The notes: generated by a model from the sequence alone, not told the origin. 64,000 nt of DNA from Microvirga ossetica (GCF_002741015.1 NZ_CP016620.1:124001-188000); one strand, 5' to 3'; positions 17,191 through 26,138 are shown, numbered from the stretch's first letter. Numbers and translations are program-made.

Positions 17191-18557
17191 GCAGCTATGG
17201 CGGAAACTGGGTGATGACGGTGTGAGAAGGGCGGCGTATCGAGGCGGGTGACGAGCCTGCCAGAACCTCTTCGAGAGAGCGATACGCCATGAACGGTACT
17301 ACCAATGTTTTGCGCCTTCGTCAGCCCGACGCGATTGACGATCCACTGACCGATATCCTGCGCACCGGCGCCCGCAAGCTCCTGGCCCAGGCCATCGAGA
17401 GCGAGGCCGAGGCCTATCTGGCCAGCATGCGCGATCTCAAGCTACCGGACGGGCGCGAGCGCCTGATCCAGACCGGCATCGGTCCCGTCGAAGTCAGCCG
17501 GGTCAAGATCCGCGACCGCGGCGCCACCGGCGAGGATCGGATCCGCTTTACCTCGGCGATCCTGCCGAAATGGGCTCGGCGGACGAAGAGTTTGGATGCG
17601 CTGCTGCCGATCCTGTACCTGCGCGGGCTCTCGACCGGCGACTTCCAGGAGGCGCTCTCAGCCCTGCTCGGCAGGGATGCGCCCAACCTCTCGCCCACGG
17701 TGGTCACCCGGCTCACCAGCGAATGGCAGGGCGAATACGAGCGCTGGCAGGCGCGCGATCTCTCAGCGCGTCACTACGTCTACGTTTGGGCCGACGGGGT
17801 CTACCTGCAGGCCCGGATGGAGGACCAGGCTGAATGCATGCTGGTGCTGATCGGCGCCACGCCGGAAGGCAAGAAGGAGCTGGTCGGCTTCCAGGCCGGC
17901 GTGCGCGAGAGCGCCCAGAGCTGGCGCGAGCTGCTCGTCGAGATCAAGCGGCGGGGCCTGTCCATCTCGCCTCGCATTGCGGTGGGAGACGGGGCGCTCG
18001 GCTTCTGGAAGGCACTCGACGAGCTCTTCCCGGGCACGCATCATCAGCGCTGCTGGCTGCACAAGACCACCAACGTGCTCAACAAGGTGCCCAAGTCCGT
18101 GCAGACCGGCATGAAGGCGGCCCTGCGCGAGATCTACCTCGCGCCCACCCGAGCCCAGGCTGAGGTGGCCGTCGATCTGTTCGCCGACGCCTACCAGGCG
18201 CGCTATCCCAAGGCGGTGGAGTGCCTGCGCAAGGATCAGCGAGCATTGCTGGCCTTCTTTGACTGGCCGGCTGAGCACTGGATCCATCTGCGGACCACAA
18301 ACCCGATCGAGAGTGTGTTCGCGACAGTCCGGCACAGGACCGTGCGCACCAAGGGCTCGCTGTCGCCAACCACCGCTCGGCTGATGGTGTTCAAGCTCAT
18401 CATGGCGGCTTCGAAAACCTGGCGGAGATTGATGGGTGAAAACCAGTTGCCGAAGGTAATCGCCGGTGTCAGATTCCAAGACGGCACCGAGATCACAACG
18501 GTGCCAACACACAGCGCCGCCTGACCGGCCCCATCACCTAAATTCCGTCATAGCTGG
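17191..18557 (+). mobile_element. IS256-family insertion sequence with 8-bp target duplication
   Basis: About 1367 bases. The left end GCAGCTATGGCGGAAACTGG and the right end, complement CCAGCTATGACGGAATTTAG, form imperfect inverted repeats. The flanking CCTTCCCC at 17183-17190 and 18558-18565 is a direct repeat of the length IS256 elements generate. It carries one intact transposase and interrupts the gene starting at 17131. Confidence 0.9.
17289..18524 (+). CDS. IS256-family (mutator-type) transposase
   Basis: 411 residues, normal length. Recognisable segments: YLRGLSTGDFQEALSALLG, the first catalytic Asp region YVYVWADGVYLQAR, second Asp in IAVGDGALGFWKAL, FPGTHHQRCWLHKT, and the C-terminal LRTTNPIESVFATVRHRTVRTKG with the catalytic Glu. 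It appears complete and possibly active. Confidence 0.93.
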   Translation: MNGTTNVLRLRQPDAIDDPLTDILRTGARKLLAQAIESEAEAYLASMRDLKLPDGRERLIQTGIGPVEVSRVKIRDRGATGEDRIRFTSAILPKWARRTKSLDALLPILYLRGLSTGDFQEALSALLGRDAPNLSPTVVTRLTSEWQGEYERWQARDLSARHYVYVWADGVYLQARMEDQAECMLVLIGATPEGKKELVGFQAGVRESAQSWRELLVEIKRRGLSISPRIAVGDGALGFWKALDELFPGTHHQRCWLHKTTNVLNKVPKSVQTGMKAALREIYLAPTRAQAEVAVDLFADAYQARYPKAVECLRKDQRALLAFFDWPAEHWIHLRTTNPIESVFATVRHRTVRTKGSLSPTTARLMVFKLIMAASKTWRRLMGENQLPKVIAGVRFQDGTEITTVPTHSAA

Positions 18558-19080
18558 CCTTCCCCGGCTAGGACGGCGGAACCTGCATCAACGAAGCGGC
18601 CATCGTCGCGGCAGGTTTTCCATACCGGCCCGTTCGGTCCGTGCAGGACATGCCAGACTGCTTCTCGCGCCCGATCTGCGCATTGGCAATGCAGTTGAAC
18701 GATGAGGCGACTGACGAGGAGCGGCAGCATCTGCTGCCCTTTGTGACCTGCCTGGGCTGCGCCGACACCGCAGAGGCGGAGCGCGAGCGGGAAGTCTATA
18801 TCGCGTCCCGCCTGAGATATCATCTCCCGTTCCGGGAGCGACTTAACATCCTCAAGAGTGCGCTCGCCATTGGACGCCAGGCTGACCTTCTGGCACCAGA
18901 GGAGGTGAGGACACGTATGGCTGTCGTTCAGCAGAATGCAGTGACACATACCTCAGTAGCCGACCATCCCATGTTCGCCATGATCAAGAGCTTGTTCGGG
19001 TCGGCCAAGAAGACAGAGCCTACGAACTGACTGTACGACGCCTCCGAGAGGCATGGAGAAGAGACTAGAGCATCGGACGG

Positions 19081-19758
19081 TTAAACGGACGCATATCCGG
19101 CAGCCTTAAGGTATTTCCAGCACTCATGTGGTTCGAACAGGTTGCAGATCTCACCGAGCGCTCGCCAGAGCGCGTCGAACGTTCGGGCCTCGGCCTTGCG
19201 CAAGTGCGCCTTGATCTTGGCGAAGGCCTGTTCAATTGGATTAAGATCAGGCGAATAAGCAGGTAAAAACAGGAACCAGGCTCCGCGTTGCTTCAGACAC
19301 TGCGCAGCCTTTTCGCTCTTGTGGACAGCCAGGTTGTCGAGGATCACCACATCGCCTTTGCGCAGCGTCGGCGCGAGCTGCGTCTCAATGTAAGCCTCGA
19401 ACGCCAACCGGGTGATCGGGCCATCGATGATCCACGGCGCGCACAACTCGTTGCACCGTAGCCCAGCCAGAAAGGTATGGGTTTTCCAGTGTCCAAAGGG
19501 AGCGCTCATGCGCAGCCGCTGGCCCCGGCGAGAGCGTCCGCGCAGGCGGGTCATCTTGGTGTTGACGTACGTCTCGTCCAGGAACACCAGCCGGTGCGTC
19601 TCCTGGCGCATGCGCGGCTGGCGCTGGGCATGCCAGACCCGGCGCTCATCCCGCACATCGGCGCGTGCGCACTCCGCCGCCATCAGGCATTTTTTTATAT
19701 GAGAAGCCGTGCCGGCACAGGAAGCGCGAGAGCATCGCGGGAGCCGCAACGATCCCAT
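19081..19758 (-). CDS. IS630-family transposase, OrfB (catalytic half)
   Basis: Catalytic DDE half: [15 protein letters not shown] (D), [17 protein letters not shown] (D) and [19 protein letters not shown] (E). The genuine family sequence starts at about 19700, after the A-run; residues before that are out-of-family. It would be made as an OrfAB fusion by frameshifting or transcriptional slippage at the A-run. Confidence 0.85.
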   Translation of the reverse strand: MGSLRLPRCSRASCAGTASHIKKCLMAAECARADVRDERRVWHAQRQPRMRQETHRLVFLDETYVNTKMTRLRGRSRRGQRLRMSAPFGHWKTHTFLAGLRCNELCAPWIIDGPITRLAFEAYIETQLAPTLRKGDVVILDNLAVHKSEKAAQCLKQRGAWFLFLPAYSPDLNPIEQAFAKIKAHLRKAEARTFDALWRALGEICNLFEPHECWKYLKAAGYASV

Positions 19759-20038
19759 GCTCAGTCAGCAGCCTTGCGGCCAGCTCGGGCATGGTGATGG
19801 CCGGCTCGGCCTCGACCGTCTGGATCAAGAAGCTCTCATAGGGCACCAGCTTGCCGCGTCCGGGCGGACGGCCTTGCCGGGCCGGTGCCGGCGAGCCGAA
19901 CCGCCGCTTCCGCTGCACCAGCTTGATGGCGAAACTCTCGCTGACGTCAAAGTGCTGGGCTGCCGCCCGGCAGGAATGACCTGCATCGACAAAGTCGGCG
20001 ACGCGCACCCGCAGATCCAGGGAATAGCAATGACCCAT
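19646..20038 (-). CDS. IS630-family transposase, OrfA (DNA-binding half)
   Basis: 130 residues beginning [33 protein letters not shown], the helix-turn-helix region of IS630 transposases, followed by a second HTH ([16 protein letters not shown]). The in-family frame ends near GFSYKK, at a run of seven A (coding strand) at 19690-19696. Continuing in the alternative frame gives [14 protein letters not shown], the normal linker to the catalytic half. Confidence 0.85.
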   Translation of the reverse strand: MGHCYSLDLRVRVADFVDAGHSCRAAAQHFDVSESFAIKLVQRKRRFGSPAPARQGRPPGRGKLVPYESFLIQTVEAEPAITMPELAARLLTEHGIVAAPAMLSRFLCRHGFSYKKMPDGGGVRTRRCAG

Positions 20039-20120
20039 AATCCACCTCCCGGTCCAGGCAGTGAATCACAGCTCGGCCTCGCACAGAAGCCAGGAGTCTC
20101 ATTTCCGGTCCGAGGCTCTA

Positions 20121-20719
20121 GGATGCGGAACTGCCCCCGCATCCTGGGTCAGAAGGTTCCAAAATTACGTGCACTCAGTTCATGTATCCAGAGCACGACT
20201 CTTGAACCACAGAGCTGTCGAGTTGTGCAATAAAATCTAAAAGTAATCTGTTGCTGTTGAGGTATGTCGAAGCAACATAGTCCGAAAGTACAGAGTCTAT
20301 TCGAGACTGTCCTCGGCAAGAACAGAATCTAGATTGAGTCTTGAGTGCCGGGGACGCGGCAACTTGACTGCGACTTGACTTACGGTTCCTGAGTGATCCG
20401 CCGGTTCCGACTCAGATTCCCAGTGGAAATCGCAATCAAGATTAATCGATTCTTGCAGATCGACTCCACGGTAACACCGAATCGGTTCATCTCTCAGGTG
20501 TTGCGAGAGAGTGGAGTTCACAACGTCCGAAAGCTTGAGTCACCAAAATCAACAGTGCTTCCGAGAGGTCCCTTGCCAGACGGACTTCCGGGAGATCGTT
20601 GTGTTGGTGATCAACGAGATCAGTGCCGGCACAAGAGAGCGCATTCGGTCTTATTGGGCCGCGATCATCCCGACCTCGCAACACTCTTCGAACAGGGGAA
20701 GACAACCGTGAACTAAGGC
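20121..20719. other. About 600 bases between two IS630 elements, no gene recognised
   Basis: Less GC-rich than its neighbours. The left end has a perfect 8-bp stem GGATGCGG/CCGCATCC (20121-20144). Several short open frames exist on both strands but none has a ribosome site plus a recognisable product. I looked for a RepB C-terminus, expected just upstream of repC, and did not find one. Confidence 0.5.
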
Positions 20720-20811
20720 TAGAGCATCGGCTGTTCTGATTGAATCGGAGGCTATGCGGCGTGACGGCTTTGTGATTCCCTTATCTCGGCCCTCTTTAGA
20801 GGAGATGAGCG

Positions 20812-21270
20812 ATGACCAAGTCCTACTCGCTGGATCTGCGGCAACGGGTGGTGCGCTTTGTTGAGGCGGGGCATTCCTGCCATGAGGCCGCGCGCCATTT
20901 TGAGGTGTCGGTCGCGTTTGTGGTGCGGCTCATGGCGGCGTATCGGGCCACCGGCAGCCTGGCGCCCAAACCAGAGGGCGGCTGGCGCTACTCCAAGCTC
21001 GACCCGCATCGCGAGTTTCTGATCCGTCGCGTCGCCGAGAGGAACGACATCACCATGCCCCAGCTCGCGGCCGAACTGCTGGCCTTGGGCACCAAGATCA
21101 CGCCGGCGTCCATCGCGCGCTGGTACATCCGCCACGGCTATAGCGTCAAAAAAAACTTTGCGGGCCAGCGAACAAGAACGCTCCGACGTGCGCCAGGCCC
21201 GCGAGCATTGGCACACAAAACGCCAGCCGCGCATGCGCCAGGAGCCGCACCGGCTTGTGTTTCTCGATGA
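20812..21270 (+). CDS. IS630-family transposase, OrfA (copy 2)
   Basis: N-terminal DNA-binding half ([33 protein letters not shown]). Family sequence continues to HGYSVKK, where a run of eight A occurs at 21148-21155; beyond it this frame is non-family. The catalytic part continues in the frame one base ahead. Confidence 0.88.
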   Translation: MTKSYSLDLRQRVVRFVEAGHSCHEAARHFEVSVAFVVRLMAAYRATGSLAPKPEGGWRYSKLDPHREFLIRRVAERNDITMPQLAAELLALGTKITPASIARWYIRHGYSVKKNFAGQRTRTLRRAPGPRALAHKTPAAHAPGAAPACVSR

Positions 21271-21763
21271 GACCGGCACATCCACCAAGATGACGCGCCT
21301 GCGCGGCCGCTGCCTCAAAGGGCAGCGTCTGTATGCAAGGGCACCATTCGGCCACTGGCTGACCCAGACCTTTGTCGCCGGGCTGCGCTACTGTGGTCTG
21401 ACGGCGCCTTGGGTGATCGATGGGCCGATGACCCGTCAGATCTTTGAGACTTATGTGGAGACCCAGCTTGCTCCGACGCTGTCCAAGGGCGACGTGGTGA
21501 TCCTCGACAACCTGCCGGCGCACAAGAGCGAGACGGCGGCGCAGTGTCTGAAGCAACGCGGCGCCTGGTTCCTGTTCCTGCCTGCTTATTCGCCCGATTT
21601 GAACCCAATTGAGCAACTCTTCGCCAAGATCAAAGCACATCTGCGCAAAGCCGAAGCCCGCACCTTTGACGCGCTCTGGCGGGCCATCGGGGACATCTGT
21701 GATGGGGTCGAAGCTGAGGAATGCCGCAACTACTTCACTGCCGCAGGTTATGGATTCGTCTGA
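21158..21763 (+). CDS. IS630-family transposase, OrfB (copy 2)
   Basis: Catalytic half with [30 protein letters not shown] and [19 protein letters not shown] (DDE). The product is expected as an OrfAB fusion reading [15 protein letters not shown] across the A8 run, which requires loss of one A or a +1/-2 shift. The TTG at 21158 is only where this frame becomes usable on its own. Confidence 0.88.
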   Translation: MRASEQERSDVRQAREHWHTKRQPRMRQEPHRLVFLDETGTSTKMTRLRGRCLKGQRLYARAPFGHWLTQTFVAGLRYCGLTAPWVIDGPMTRQIFETYVETQLAPTLSKGDVVILDNLPAHKSETAAQCLKQRGAWFLFLPAYSPDLNPIEQLFAKIKAHLRKAEARTFDALWRAIGDICDGVEAEECRNYFTAAGYGFV

Positions 21764-21780
21764 ACAGCCGATGCTCTAGG

Positions 21781-21859
21781 CAAAGCAAAAGGCCCACGAA
21801 GCTGGAAACTTCGAGGGCCTTTGGAGTCACCGAGGGACGGCGACCGGATTAGTTTGGCG
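21781..21859 (-). ncRNA. Counter-transcribed RNA (ctRNA) of the repABC type
   Basis: On the minus strand, upstream of repC, a promoter (TTGACA-18-CATAAG) is followed by an RNA of about 75 nt ending in a strong hairpin, stem AAAGGCCC/GGGCCTTT with inner stem CGAAG/CTTCG (21788-21822), and then TTTTGCTTTG. This is the arrangement of the repB-repC intergenic antisense RNA of repABC plasmids, which limits RepC synthesis and acts as an incompatibility factor. The start at about 21859 is inferred from promoter spacing. Confidence 0.7.
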
Positions 21860-21865
21860 ACAATC

Positions 21866-21895
21866 CTTATGCCATCCCGACAAGCTGCGTGTCAA
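21866..21895 (-). promoter_or_regulatory. Promoter of the ctRNA
   Basis: Minus-strand -35 TTGACA (21895-21890) and -10 CATAAG (21871-21866) with an 18-base spacer. This is the clearest sigma-70 type promoter in the window. It points away from repC and into the terminated antisense RNA. Confidence 0.65.
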
Positions 21896-21947
21896 GAACA
21901 TCGGTTTCGGTGAACACTCCTGCTTTGCCCTCAACATGGAGGGTACG

Positions 21948-23096
21948 ATGCAACTCGCATCGTCTGGAGGCCGGCGGCTGAGACATTCCGCTCTGGCTGC
22001 GAGAATTTTTGTGCTCGAAACCGGGCGCACCGTCACACGCAAAGAACTCTCGGGGGTTGCACGGGATGCCGAAAGAGCGCTCCAACTGAGCGCCCCGCAA
22101 CGTCTTGTCCTCGGTCAGCTCGTCGCATGCTGGGGCGAACACGCGATAGGACGACTTCTCGTCTGGCCGTCCAATCAGCGTCTGATGGCGACCACCGGAT
22201 TATCAGAGCGAGCCATTCGCAATGCGATCCGGATGCTGATCGAGCGGCAACTAGTGATCCCCAAGGATTCGCCAAACGGAAAGCGTTATGCGATTCGCGA
22301 TGCGGAGGGGGCTGTCGTCGATGCCTTTGGCTTCGATCTGAGCCCGCTCTACGTGCGTCGCGGCGAATGGACGGCGGCGCTCGCTGTGCAGAAGCAGCGC
22401 AAGGAACTCCTGAAACGCGCTTTCGATGAGATCACGATCTGCCGCCGCGCCACCGAAGAGGCTTTAAACGCGCTTGCGCAGCACTATCCAGCCATTGACC
22501 GCGCCGCCCTGGAAAGCCGCTTCAGCCTGTTGCGAGCCCGAACGCCAAAACGATCCGGAACCGACCTCCCCGCTGATCTTCTCCAGGCGTGGACCGAAAT
22601 CAGACACCTCGCAGAAGATACCTTCTACCAGGCGGGCTGTGACGGCACGGCATGCCGACAGATAGAAGCAGAAAACGAATCTCCCAAGGAGACTTGTGAC
22701 AAGAGCCACCGGACTGACTCTGAACCGGCCACCTCACACGGACTATCCTCGCGGCTGCTGCTCCCAGCCTTGATCGTTGAAGCCTGTCCTGTGATCGCCG
22801 ATTGGGCCCAACCGATCAGAGACGCTGTCGACATCGTCGCGGCGGGGCGCTTTCTACGAGCCTCGTTGGGGGCACACCCGAGCGCCTGGACCGAGGCCGT
22901 CGCGGAGATCGGAGCCATCCATGCCGCCGTCGCAGTGATCTATGTCCTGCAACTCTATGACGACGATGCCTCGAGCGGCAGAAATAGCATCCGAAATGCG
23001 GGTGGTTACTTCCGGTCCATTGTTCGGCTGATCAAGGGCGGCCAACTCGACCTTGAGACCGCCCTACTTACCCTGCGGAGACGCAAGCTGGCTTGA
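21948..23096 (+). CDS. repC: Plasmid replication initiator RepC
   Basis: 382 residues from ATG 21948 (GGAGGG ends five bases upstream; the ATG at 21936 lies before that site). The N-terminal winged-helix part has LLVWPSNQRLMATTGLSERAIRNAIRMLIERQLVIPKDSPNGKRYAIRD and AFGFDLSPL, the RepC signature. The C-terminal domain has NAGGYFRSIVRLIKGGQLDL. In this family the replication origin lies within the repC coding sequence; the less GC-rich middle (about 22600-22720) would be the candidate here. repA and repB are absent within the window. Slightly short for the family (about 400-440). Confidence 0.9.
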   Translation: MQLASSGGRRLRHSALAARIFVLETGRTVTRKELSGVARDAERALQLSAPQRLVLGQLVACWGEHAIGRLLVWPSNQRLMATTGLSERAIRNAIRMLIERQLVIPKDSPNGKRYAIRDAEGAVVDAFGFDLSPLYVRRGEWTAALAVQKQRKELLKRAFDEITICRRATEEALNALAQHYPAIDRAALESRFSLLRARTPKRSGTDLPADLLQAWTEIRHLAEDTFYQAGCDGTACRQIEAENESPKETCDKSHRTDSEPATSHGLSSRLLLPALIVEACPVIADWAQPIRDAVDIVAAGRFLRASLGAHPSAWTEAVAEIGAIHAAVAVIYVLQLYDDDASSGRNSIRNAGGYFRSIVRLIKGGQLDLETALLTLRRRKLA

Positions 23097-23126
23097 GAAT
23101 GCCTCGATTGCGGAGGGATGCCCAAG

Positions 23127-23146
23127 GCGAGAGAGGCCTCTCTCGC
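23127..23146. promoter_or_regulatory. 20-bp perfect palindrome ahead of the ABC operon
   Basis: GCGAGAGAGGCCTCTCTCGC is exactly self-complementary with no loop. It lies 30 bases after the repC stop and 20 bases before a small ORF that leads into the ABC operon. No T-run follows, so a dimeric-repressor operator is more likely than a terminator. No regulator gene is adjacent. Confidence 0.55.
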
Positions 23147-23166
23147 TGGTGAGGAGGCGAACTCAT

Positions 23167-23289
23167 ATGGCGGCTACCACCGGACACGGCACCCATGATG
23201 GGACGAAAAGGCTTCAGCGAGCGTTTCGACAAGTTATCGACATCATCCCGCACCATCATCACCTGCGAGGGCGATTTGAGGAGGAGTAA
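23167..23289 (+). CDS. Small His-rich leader ORF, 40 residues
   Basis: ATG 23167 has a strong GAGGAGG at 23151-23157. The product contains THDGTKRLQRAFRQV and ends IIPHHHHLRGRFEEE; its stop TAA directly abuts the GTG start of the binding-protein gene, whose ribosome site lies inside the last codons. It may be a translational leader or a small protein in its own right. No family recognised. Confidence 0.5.
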   Translation: MAATTGHGTHDGTKRLQRAFRQVIDIIPHHHHLRGRFEEE

Positions 23290-24456
23290 GTGACGACAGA
23301 TCTTAAGGAAATTGACCGCCGAATTCTCCTAAAGAGCGCCGCGCTGGGCATCGGAGTCCTAGCCCTCCGGCCGGGAGCTGCATTCGCAGCCGGGCAAGCT
23401 GTGACCCTCGCTGATATCGGCGTCGGCGATCTTAATGGGGATTGGTCTGGCTACACGAATCCGACAGGGAACAAGGTCAATGTTGTCTCGATTGGCAACG
23501 GCCCGTCCGCCGTCCTGAACCAGCTGATCGCCGGGGGTGGCCGTCAGACGTACGACATCATCAACATCGTTGGCGGCATGCAGAAGCCGCTCGTTGAAAA
23601 CAAGTTGATCCTGCCGCTTGATGTCAGCCGGCTGAAGAATTGGCAAAACAACGAGTACATCGCCTCATACTTCAAGTCAGGCTCCAAAGGGTTCGACTTC
23701 ATCGGGTACGAGGGTAAGGTGTACGGTGTTCCGACGGTTCTTCAGGGAGATTCCTTCGCATATCTTCCAGAGAAGACGGGCGGCGATTTGAATTCCTATG
23801 GGGCCCTTTTTGACCCGAAGTTCCGTGGGTATGTCGCGATTGAAGATAACTACACGACCGCGGGCCAAAAGGCGGCTCTCTATCTAAAATCCGCTGGCTT
23901 GACCGATATCAAAGATCCTTCGGACATGACCAAGGAGGAGATCAAGAAGGTGGTCGACTTCCTGACCCAAAAGAAGAAGGAAGGGCAGTTCCGCGTTGTC
24001 TGGTCCAGCTTTGAACAGGCGGTCAACCTCCTCGTGAACCAGGAAGTTTACGTAATGGACTGCTGGGAGCCGATGGTATTCGCTGCCAAGGCCAAGGGTG
24101 TTAACGCTGTCTATGCCACACCAAAAGAAGGCTATCTGCTCTGGGCGATGGCCGCCTATCTCGTTGCCGGCAACCGCTCCCCCGAGAGGCTTGAGGCTTC
24201 CTATCAGCTCCTCGATTACATGCTGAGTCCTGAGTACGGCGCGATGATCACAAACCTGCGGGGCTACATGACGCACCCCGAGGCCCCCGAGTTCGCCTCA
24301 AAATCTGGAAAGTTCGATCCGGCGACTGCAAAGAAGATTGCTGACATTGACGCTGGTGTGAAAACGAAATTCCAATCCGGTGGTACGTGGCAAGCCCGCT
24401 GGCCAACGAACATTGAGACCTACGAGGAGGAGTGGCAGCGCTTTAAGGCTGCGTAA
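23290..24456 (+). CDS. Periplasmic ABC solute-binding protein, PotD/spermidine-putrescine type
   Basis: 388 residues, GTG start at 23290 behind GAGGAGGAG. N-terminal export signal (DRRILLKSAALGIGVLALRPGAAFA; the paired Arg allows Tat export). The body shows the family-1/PotD style fold: NGPSAVLNQLIAGGGRQTYDIINIVGG, DFIGYEGKVYGVPTVLQGDSFAY and DCWEPMVFAAKAKGVNAVYATPKEG. It serves the permeases and ATPase downstream. The embedded pyroglutamyl peptidase suggests the ligand may be a pyroglutamyl compound rather than a simple polyamine. Confidence 0.85.
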   Translation: MTTDLKEIDRRILLKSAALGIGVLALRPGAAFAAGQAVTLADIGVGDLNGDWSGYTNPTGNKVNVVSIGNGPSAVLNQLIAGGGRQTYDIINIVGGMQKPLVENKLILPLDVSRLKNWQNNEYIASYFKSGSKGFDFIGYEGKVYGVPTVLQGDSFAYLPEKTGGDLNSYGALFDPKFRGYVAIEDNYTTAGQKAALYLKSAGLTDIKDPSDMTKEEIKKVVDFLTQKKKEGQFRVVWSSFEQAVNLLVNQEVYVMDCWEPMVFAAKAKGVNAVYATPKEGYLLWAMAAYLVAGNRSPERLEASYQLLDYMLSPEYGAMITNLRGYMTHPEAPEFASKSGKFDPATAKKIADIDAGVKTKFQSGGTWQARWPTNIETYEEEWQRFKAA

Positions 24457-24474
24457 CAATCCTCCTGATCCAAA

Positions 24475-25350
24475 ATGAGCATTGTTGTTAAGCGTCGGGA
24501 TCTGGGGACAATGGCTCTGCTCGGAGGGCCTGTCCTCCTGTGTGCCCTCGCGATTGTGGTCCCACTAGTACTGACGCTGATCATCAGCTTCTGGGAGCGC
24601 CAGATGATCGGGATGAGACCGGGCTTCAGTCTGGCCTCATACGCTCTCTTCTTCGAAGGGGCGCGGTTCTCTGTCTTAAAGCGAAGCTTCTGGGTCGCGG
24701 CAAGCTCGACCGTTCTCATGCTGTCGATCGCCTACCTTGTCGCTTACTTGATCACATTCAAGCTCCCTCCGAACCGGACCCGGATCTTTCTCTTTCTTCT
24801 CTCGGTTCCGTTTCTCGTGAACTATGTCATTAGGACCTTCGCCTGGGCCTATCTTCTTGGGCGAACCGGACCTGTCAATCAGCTCCTGCAATGGACGGGA
24901 CTCAAAAGCCAACCGGTTGATTGGCTGCTGTTCAGTGACTTCGCTGTTTATCTAGGGCTGATCGCAGCGTACATGCCCTTTATGGTCTATCCCATCTGGC
25001 TGTCGCTGAGTGCAATTGACCGGCGACTCATCGAGGCGAGCTGGATGTTGGGTGAGCCTCCCCTTGGCACCTTCCTGAGGGTAATCTTGCCTCTCTCTTT
25101 ACCTGGTGTCTTTGCCGCCGCTATTTTTGGTTTTGTGGGAGCGTTTGGCGAGGTTGCTGTCTCGCAAATCCTTGGCGGCGTCGGCTACCAACTCATGGGC
25201 AACGCAATCACGAGTTCACTGGACGTTTTGAACTATCCAATGGCAGCCGCCATGTCGACCGTTGTGGTCGGCTGCATGTTGGTCCTGCTTCTACTCTGGC
25301 TGCGGTTGTTCGATCTGCGGCTCTTCCTTGGCAAAATGCTGGGGCGGTAA
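24475..25350 (+). CDS. ABC transporter permease, PotB type
   Basis: 291 residues, six predicted membrane helices. Conserved segments: VLLCALAIVVPLVLTLIISF, NYVIRTFAWAYLLGRTGPVN and the EAA-type loop LIEASWMLGEPPLGTFLRVILPLSLPGV. Start ATG 24475, 18 bases after the binding-protein stop. It pairs with the next gene. Confidence 0.88.
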   Translation: MSIVVKRRDLGTMALLGGPVLLCALAIVVPLVLTLIISFWERQMIGMRPGFSLASYALFFEGARFSVLKRSFWVAASSTVLMLSIAYLVAYLITFKLPPNRTRIFLFLLSVPFLVNYVIRTFAWAYLLGRTGPVNQLLQWTGLKSQPVDWLLFSDFAVYLGLIAAYMPFMVYPIWLSLSAIDRRLIEASWMLGEPPLGTFLRVILPLSLPGVFAAAIFGFVGAFGEVAVSQILGGVGYQLMGNAITSSLDVLNYPMAAAMSTVVVGCMLVLLLLWLRLFDLRLFLGKMLGR

Positions 25351-25352
25351 CG

Positions 25353-26120
25353 ATGAAGCCCCAGACCAACATTCTCGTCTGGCTTTGCCTCGCAGCTATT
25401 CTGGCCTTTCTGTATGCTCCGCTTCTGCCACCACTGCTCTTAGCGATCCAGGATCCAGCCACTGGAAAGGCGACCTTTCAGAACTTCGCGACAATCCATT
25501 CTGATCCCACGCTTGTCGGAGCGTTGATAAACTCCATCGTTCTCGCTGCAATTGTCGGGGTGGCTGCCCCGCTGTTGGGGCTAGCCGCAGCCCAAGCCGT
25601 TCGAAGCTTCGGAGTACCACGCTTTATTGTCACAGTAATCCTGCTGCCGCTCTTCATTCCTGGCGTCAGCATGGGGGTCTCCACCAGCCTCTTCTTCAAT
25701 CTCACTGGGATTGATCCCTCCCTTCTGACAATGGCTACGGTCCAGACCCTTTGGGCGCTTCCATTTGCCTTCCTAATTATTCTGACCGTGATGTCAGGCT
25801 TCGATACGCTGTACCTAGAGGCCGCCTATACGTGCGGGGCGAATCGCGCGCAGGCATTTTGGGAGATTGAGCTTCCTCAGATTGCCTCGGGAATAAGTGG
25901 AGCGGCAACCTTCTCGATCATTCTATCGTTCAACGAAACGGTTCGCACCGCAGTCGTGCAGGGGGGCAATAACACGGTTCAGACTTTCATCTGGTCACGG
26001 TATCAGCAGGTCGGTCTCACCCCGAACATGTACGCTCTCATGAGCATCATCATCGCCGTCACGCTATTGCTTATCGTGGTGCTCGTGGCACTGGGACGCA
26101 AACGGCAACCCGCAATCTAG
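25353..26120 (+). CDS. ABC transporter permease, PotC type
   Basis: 255 residues, six membrane helices. The EAA loop reads TLYLEAAYTCGANRAQAFWEIELPQIASGI, and SFNETVRTAVVQGGNNTVQTFIWSR is typical of PotC-like permeases. Two bases separate it from the upstream permease, indicating translational coupling. Confidence 0.88.
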   Translation: MKPQTNILVWLCLAAILAFLYAPLLPPLLLAIQDPATGKATFQNFATIHSDPTLVGALINSIVLAAIVGVAAPLLGLAAAQAVRSFGVPRFIVTVILLPLFIPGVSMGVSTSLFFNLTGIDPSLLTMATVQTLWALPFAFLIILTVMSGFDTLYLEAAYTCGANRAQAFWEIELPQIASGISGAATFSIILSFNETVRTAVVQGGNNTVQTFIWSRYQQVGLTPNMYALMSIIIAVTLLLIVVLVALGRKRQPAI

Positions 26121-26138
26121 TCCAATGGGAAGCAGACC

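Larger units (their letters stand above)
17131..19030 (+). pseudogene. Conserved rhizobial gene split by the IS256-like element
   Basis: The 5' part, 17131-17190, reads MDKFDHVLNWKLKQGSHTFP; the 3' part, 18566-19030, reads DGGTCINEAAIVAAGF, then DCFSRPICALAMQLNDEA and a charged C-terminus. Removing the element and one copy of the duplicated CCTTCCCC joins the halves in frame to about 174 codons, but a TAG remains at 18569-18571 in FPG*DGG. The family is common in rhizobia and of unknown function. A new start at GTG 18641 could still make a 129-residue C-terminal piece. Confidence 0.8.
19068..20118 (-). mobile_element. IS630-family insertion sequence, copy 1 (distinct type)
   Basis: Bounded by TA at 19066-19067 and at 20119-20120. 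The left end GAGCATCGGACGG and the right end, complement GAGCCTCGGACCGG, are imperfect inverted repeats, about 1051 bases apart. It contains two overlapping transposase frames. It is related to but clearly different from the two copies at 20722 and 35420. Confidence 0.85.
20722..21776 (+). mobile_element. IS630-family insertion sequence, copy 2
   Basis: 1055 bases with near-perfect terminal repeats: GAGCATCGGCTGTTCTGATT at the left and, complemented, GAGCATCGGCTGTTCAGACG at the right. TA flanks both ends (20720-20721 and 21777-21778). It is almost identical to the copy at 35420-36474, with three base differences counted by eye, and lies in the same orientation. It ends four bases before the end of the repC counter-transcript locus. 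Confidence 0.93.

Noticed and set aside
20297..20716. Short frames between IS630 copies as a possible RepB remnant
   Set aside because: No RepB motif or ribosome site could be seen in any frame.
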